Shown here in pieces: positions 61,915 through 64,000 of a stretch of 64,000 nt of DNA. The stretch comes from Halocaridina rubra (Eukaryota > Arthropoda > Malacostraca > Decapoda > Atyidae). The number at the start of each line of letters is the position of its first letter. Position 1 is the first letter of the stretch. Below the pieces are notes generated by a model. That model did no database searches, was not told the origin of the DNA, and saw nothing but the letters and a program-made list of their open reading frames with translations. Made by a program: the position numbers and the translations under genes. The stretch lies in the NCBI GenBank assembly GCA_037179515.1, contig JAXCGZ010020824.1, positions 52,501 to 116,500 of the forward strand, read 5' to 3'.

Positions 61915-62262
61915 CCTATATGTACATAGGTATTTTACATTTATCATTATGTTTACCATATAAACCTTCCATGTACTGTTAACAAACCACCCTTCACTTC
62001 ATAAATAGCAGCAAGCAAGCATAAATTTATAGAAAGTGATAGATAAACTTACCATGAATGAGGTGGTAATGACATGACATACTCATGTACATAGGTATTT
62101 TACAATTATTTTTATGTTTACTGTATAAACCCTCCCTGCACTGTTAAAAAACCAGCCTTTACTTTATAAATAACAGCATGCAACGTAAATTTATATGAAC
62201 GTAATAGGTAAACTTACCGTGAATGAGGTGGTAATGACGTTTGTAAACTCCAGAGGAAATTA
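61915..62262. repeat. Tandem ~172-bp duplication in Tigger B 3' UTR
   Basis: Two diverged units each begin near tgtacataggtattttaca and end at gaatgaggtggtaatgac. Confidence 0.8.
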
Positions 62263-62282
62263 TTCCGCAGCCAATAACAGCT

Positions 62283-64000
62283 TTATGGCTGCTTTTTGCG
62301 AGCGAAGAACATGGTAATGGGGAGTTGCTGTTGCTGTTTATTCTTTTGTTGGAAGATGGTCTTGTAAGGAATCATGGCATCGTCGAGAAGATTGCAGAAG
62401 GTCACCGAACGAACCATATTATCATCATGTACCTGCGAGAGTTGTTGGACTGCTTTCACATGTTCATACATGGCTGCCAAATGTTCGAGTGTAAGGCCAG
62501 GTTCTTCAATTTCTTCGTGCGTTTCCAGAAGTTCTTCTTCTTCCTCTTCTTCGTTCACTGATTTTGTAATTTCTTCCAAGTCTTCATAAGTCAAAGGCTG
62601 CGAGTGGCGGTCAATCAGTTCATTTACATCTTCGTGAGTCATATCTTTAAAGCCTTCTCCTCCTAGCAATGCAGCCAACTTTACAGCTTTCGCGACTGCC
62701 GATTATGGACTTCGTCAGCAGCAATTCCCTAGTAGTCGTAGATGACTTCGGGCCACAACTGCTTCCAGCTGGCATTGATTGTGGCCAGCTTCATGTCTTT
62801 GATTGCATTCTGAATATTTTGAAAGCATGCGGCAATCGTGTAATTATGCCAGTACGTCTTCAGTGAGAATTCTTTGTCCGCATCCAAGGATTCAACTAGG
62901 TTCGCCAGGGCATTTCGTGTGTAGAGGGCCTTGAACGCACAAATAATGCCTTAATCCATAGGCTGAATCAGTGACGTCGTATTCAGTGGCAGGAACTCTA
63001 CTTGAACATCGTCATATTCGAGATTAGTTGCGTGGCCATTAGCATTATCCATCAAAAGAAGGACTTTAAATTCAAGCCCTTTTTCTGCAAGATAAATTTT
63101 AACCTGAGGGATAAAGCATTGGTGAAACCAGTCCGATGTGAGGCTTTTCGTGATCCAGGCCTTAGGGTTATGCATCCAATACACTGGCAGCAGATTCTTG
63201 TTTTTATTCTTCAAAGCCCCAAGGTTCTTTGACTTCTAGATAAACCTGGGCTTTAACATGAAGCCCGCAGTATTTCCGCACATGATGAGGGTAACATGAT
63301 CTTTGTGCGCTTTAAACTATGGGGCTTTAGCTTCTTCCTTGAAGAGAAAAGTGCGAGATGGCATTCTCTTCCAAAATAACCCAGTCTCATCCATGTTGAA
63401 GACTTGCTCAAGAGCATATTCCCCTTCGGCGATAATTTTCTTGAAGTCGTTGTTCACGTAATCTTCTGCTGCAGCTGTATCTGCAGAGGCAGCTTCGCCA
63501 TAAACCCAAACGCTCTTTAGGCCATAGCGTATTTGAAATTTGGCAAACCATCCCTTGCTTGCCATGAATGATTGTATCCTTGGTGGAGAATCGCTGGAGG
63601 GTCCTGGTTGTGGATTGTCGATATCTTCTTCTCTCTCCTCCTCCTCTCCACGGTCGCCACTGTTGTCGTCGGGTTCGTTTGCAGCGAATGCCTCGTAAAG
63701 CTTCTTTGCCTTTGTTTGTATGATATTGCTGTCTATGCTGATGTTCTTCTTTCTGCAATTAGCATCCACAGGGCCAAAGCAGATTCCATCCGCACTATTA
63801 TCTTATTGCGGGATGTTACGACCCTCTTCGCTGATTTATTAAAAGAAATAGTCGCCGTTTTCCTGATATTTGCCTCGTCCTTTTTGATGTAGCAAACAGT
63901 CGATTCATTGAGGCCAAAATGGCGGCCGACATCCGCAAACCTTTTTCCTTCTTTCAGCATATCTAACAGTTTCACCTTATCTGTTATAGTTAATACCTTC
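62283..64000 (-). pseudogene. Tigger B transposase pseudogene (DD30D), 5' end off window
   Basis: Minus strand, reading right to left. Helix-turn-helix start KVKLLDMLKEGKRFADVGRH, then FGLNESTVCYIKK. Second DNA-binding domain with KKLYEAFAANEP, an acidic spacer, and SFMASKGWFAKFQIRYGLKS. D1 is in FNMDETGLFWKRM, D2 in LLMDNANGH and D3 in LIQPMD, 30 residues after D2. The C-terminus ends ITMFFARKKQP with its stop at 62283. Breaks: a frameshift near 63775, nonsense codons at 63317 and near 63240, TAA at 62951 directly after the third catalytic Asp, and a frameshift between 62951 and 62678. Same family as the fragment at 32794. Confidence 0.88.

Larger units (their letters stand above)
61838..64000 (-). 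mobile_element. pogo/Tigger DNA transposon B (right-truncated by window edge)
   Basis: The terminal repeat tagtgatcccttgtttatcg ... ggttccgggacc lies against a short (TA)n run. It resembles the right end of the deleted element at 33222. The minus-strand transposase extends past the right edge of the window. Subterminal DNA at 61915-62090 is repeated at 62086-62260 (tgtacataggtattttaca, cttaccntgaatgaggtggt). Confidence 0.87.

Overview
This is eukaryotic nuclear DNA, almost certainly from an arthropod and most likely a decapod crustacean (inference from gene content, repeat families and extreme microsatellite load; not proven). It is AT-rich, with short exons and long introns. It carries many (TA)n, (AAT)n, (GA)n and (GT)n tracts of 80 to 500 bp, which generate most of the long but meaningless open frames.

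Three host genes can be reconstructed exon by exon, with matching splice phases. (1) About 1.26-9.68 kb, plus strand: the last six exons of a divergent Cys-loop receptor subunit of the nicotinic acetylcholine receptor type; its 5' end is off the left edge. (2) 26.32-31.01 kb, plus strand: a complete five-exon UQCC1/CBP3 gene for a mitochondrial complex III assembly chaperone. (3) 43.9-52.35 kb, minus strand: the cytoplasmic C-terminal half of a ClC-2-type chloride channel, ending in two duplicated, apparently alternative last exons; its membrane part lies to the right of 52.35 kb, probably beyond the window. The three genes show no functional link.

The rest is a mobile-element landscape. One CR1/L2-like LINE family is present four times: a decayed near-full-length copy in the receptor intron (2.1-5.47 kb), a tail-only copy (18.09 kb), and two nearly identical 5'-truncated copies with long open RT frames (18.23-20.53 and 59.15-61.26 kb). 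A second LINE with RNase H lies on the minus strand at 12.6-15.15 kb and has the 5' inversion expected from twin priming. A third, very decayed LINE is at 21.7-24.3 kb. An RTE-like LINE fragment on the minus strand at 58.46-61.35 kb is split by the 59.15 kb LINE and itself sits in an older repeat. Two pogo/Tigger DNA transposons (55.14-57.54 and 61.84->64.0 kb), an internally deleted Tigger relative (31.78-33.22 kb) and a 617-bp TA-flanked MITE are present, with two copies of a tRNA-derived SINE. Several elements sit inside (TA)n tracts.

I found no CRISPR, operon, viral or toxin locus and no convincing wholly new biological system. The most interesting signals are the duplicated ClC last exons, the twin-primed LINE, the nested insertion at 58-61 kb, the use of (TA)n tracts as landing sites, the Tigger full-length/deleted pair, and a degenerate satellite that starts at the receptor stop codon.
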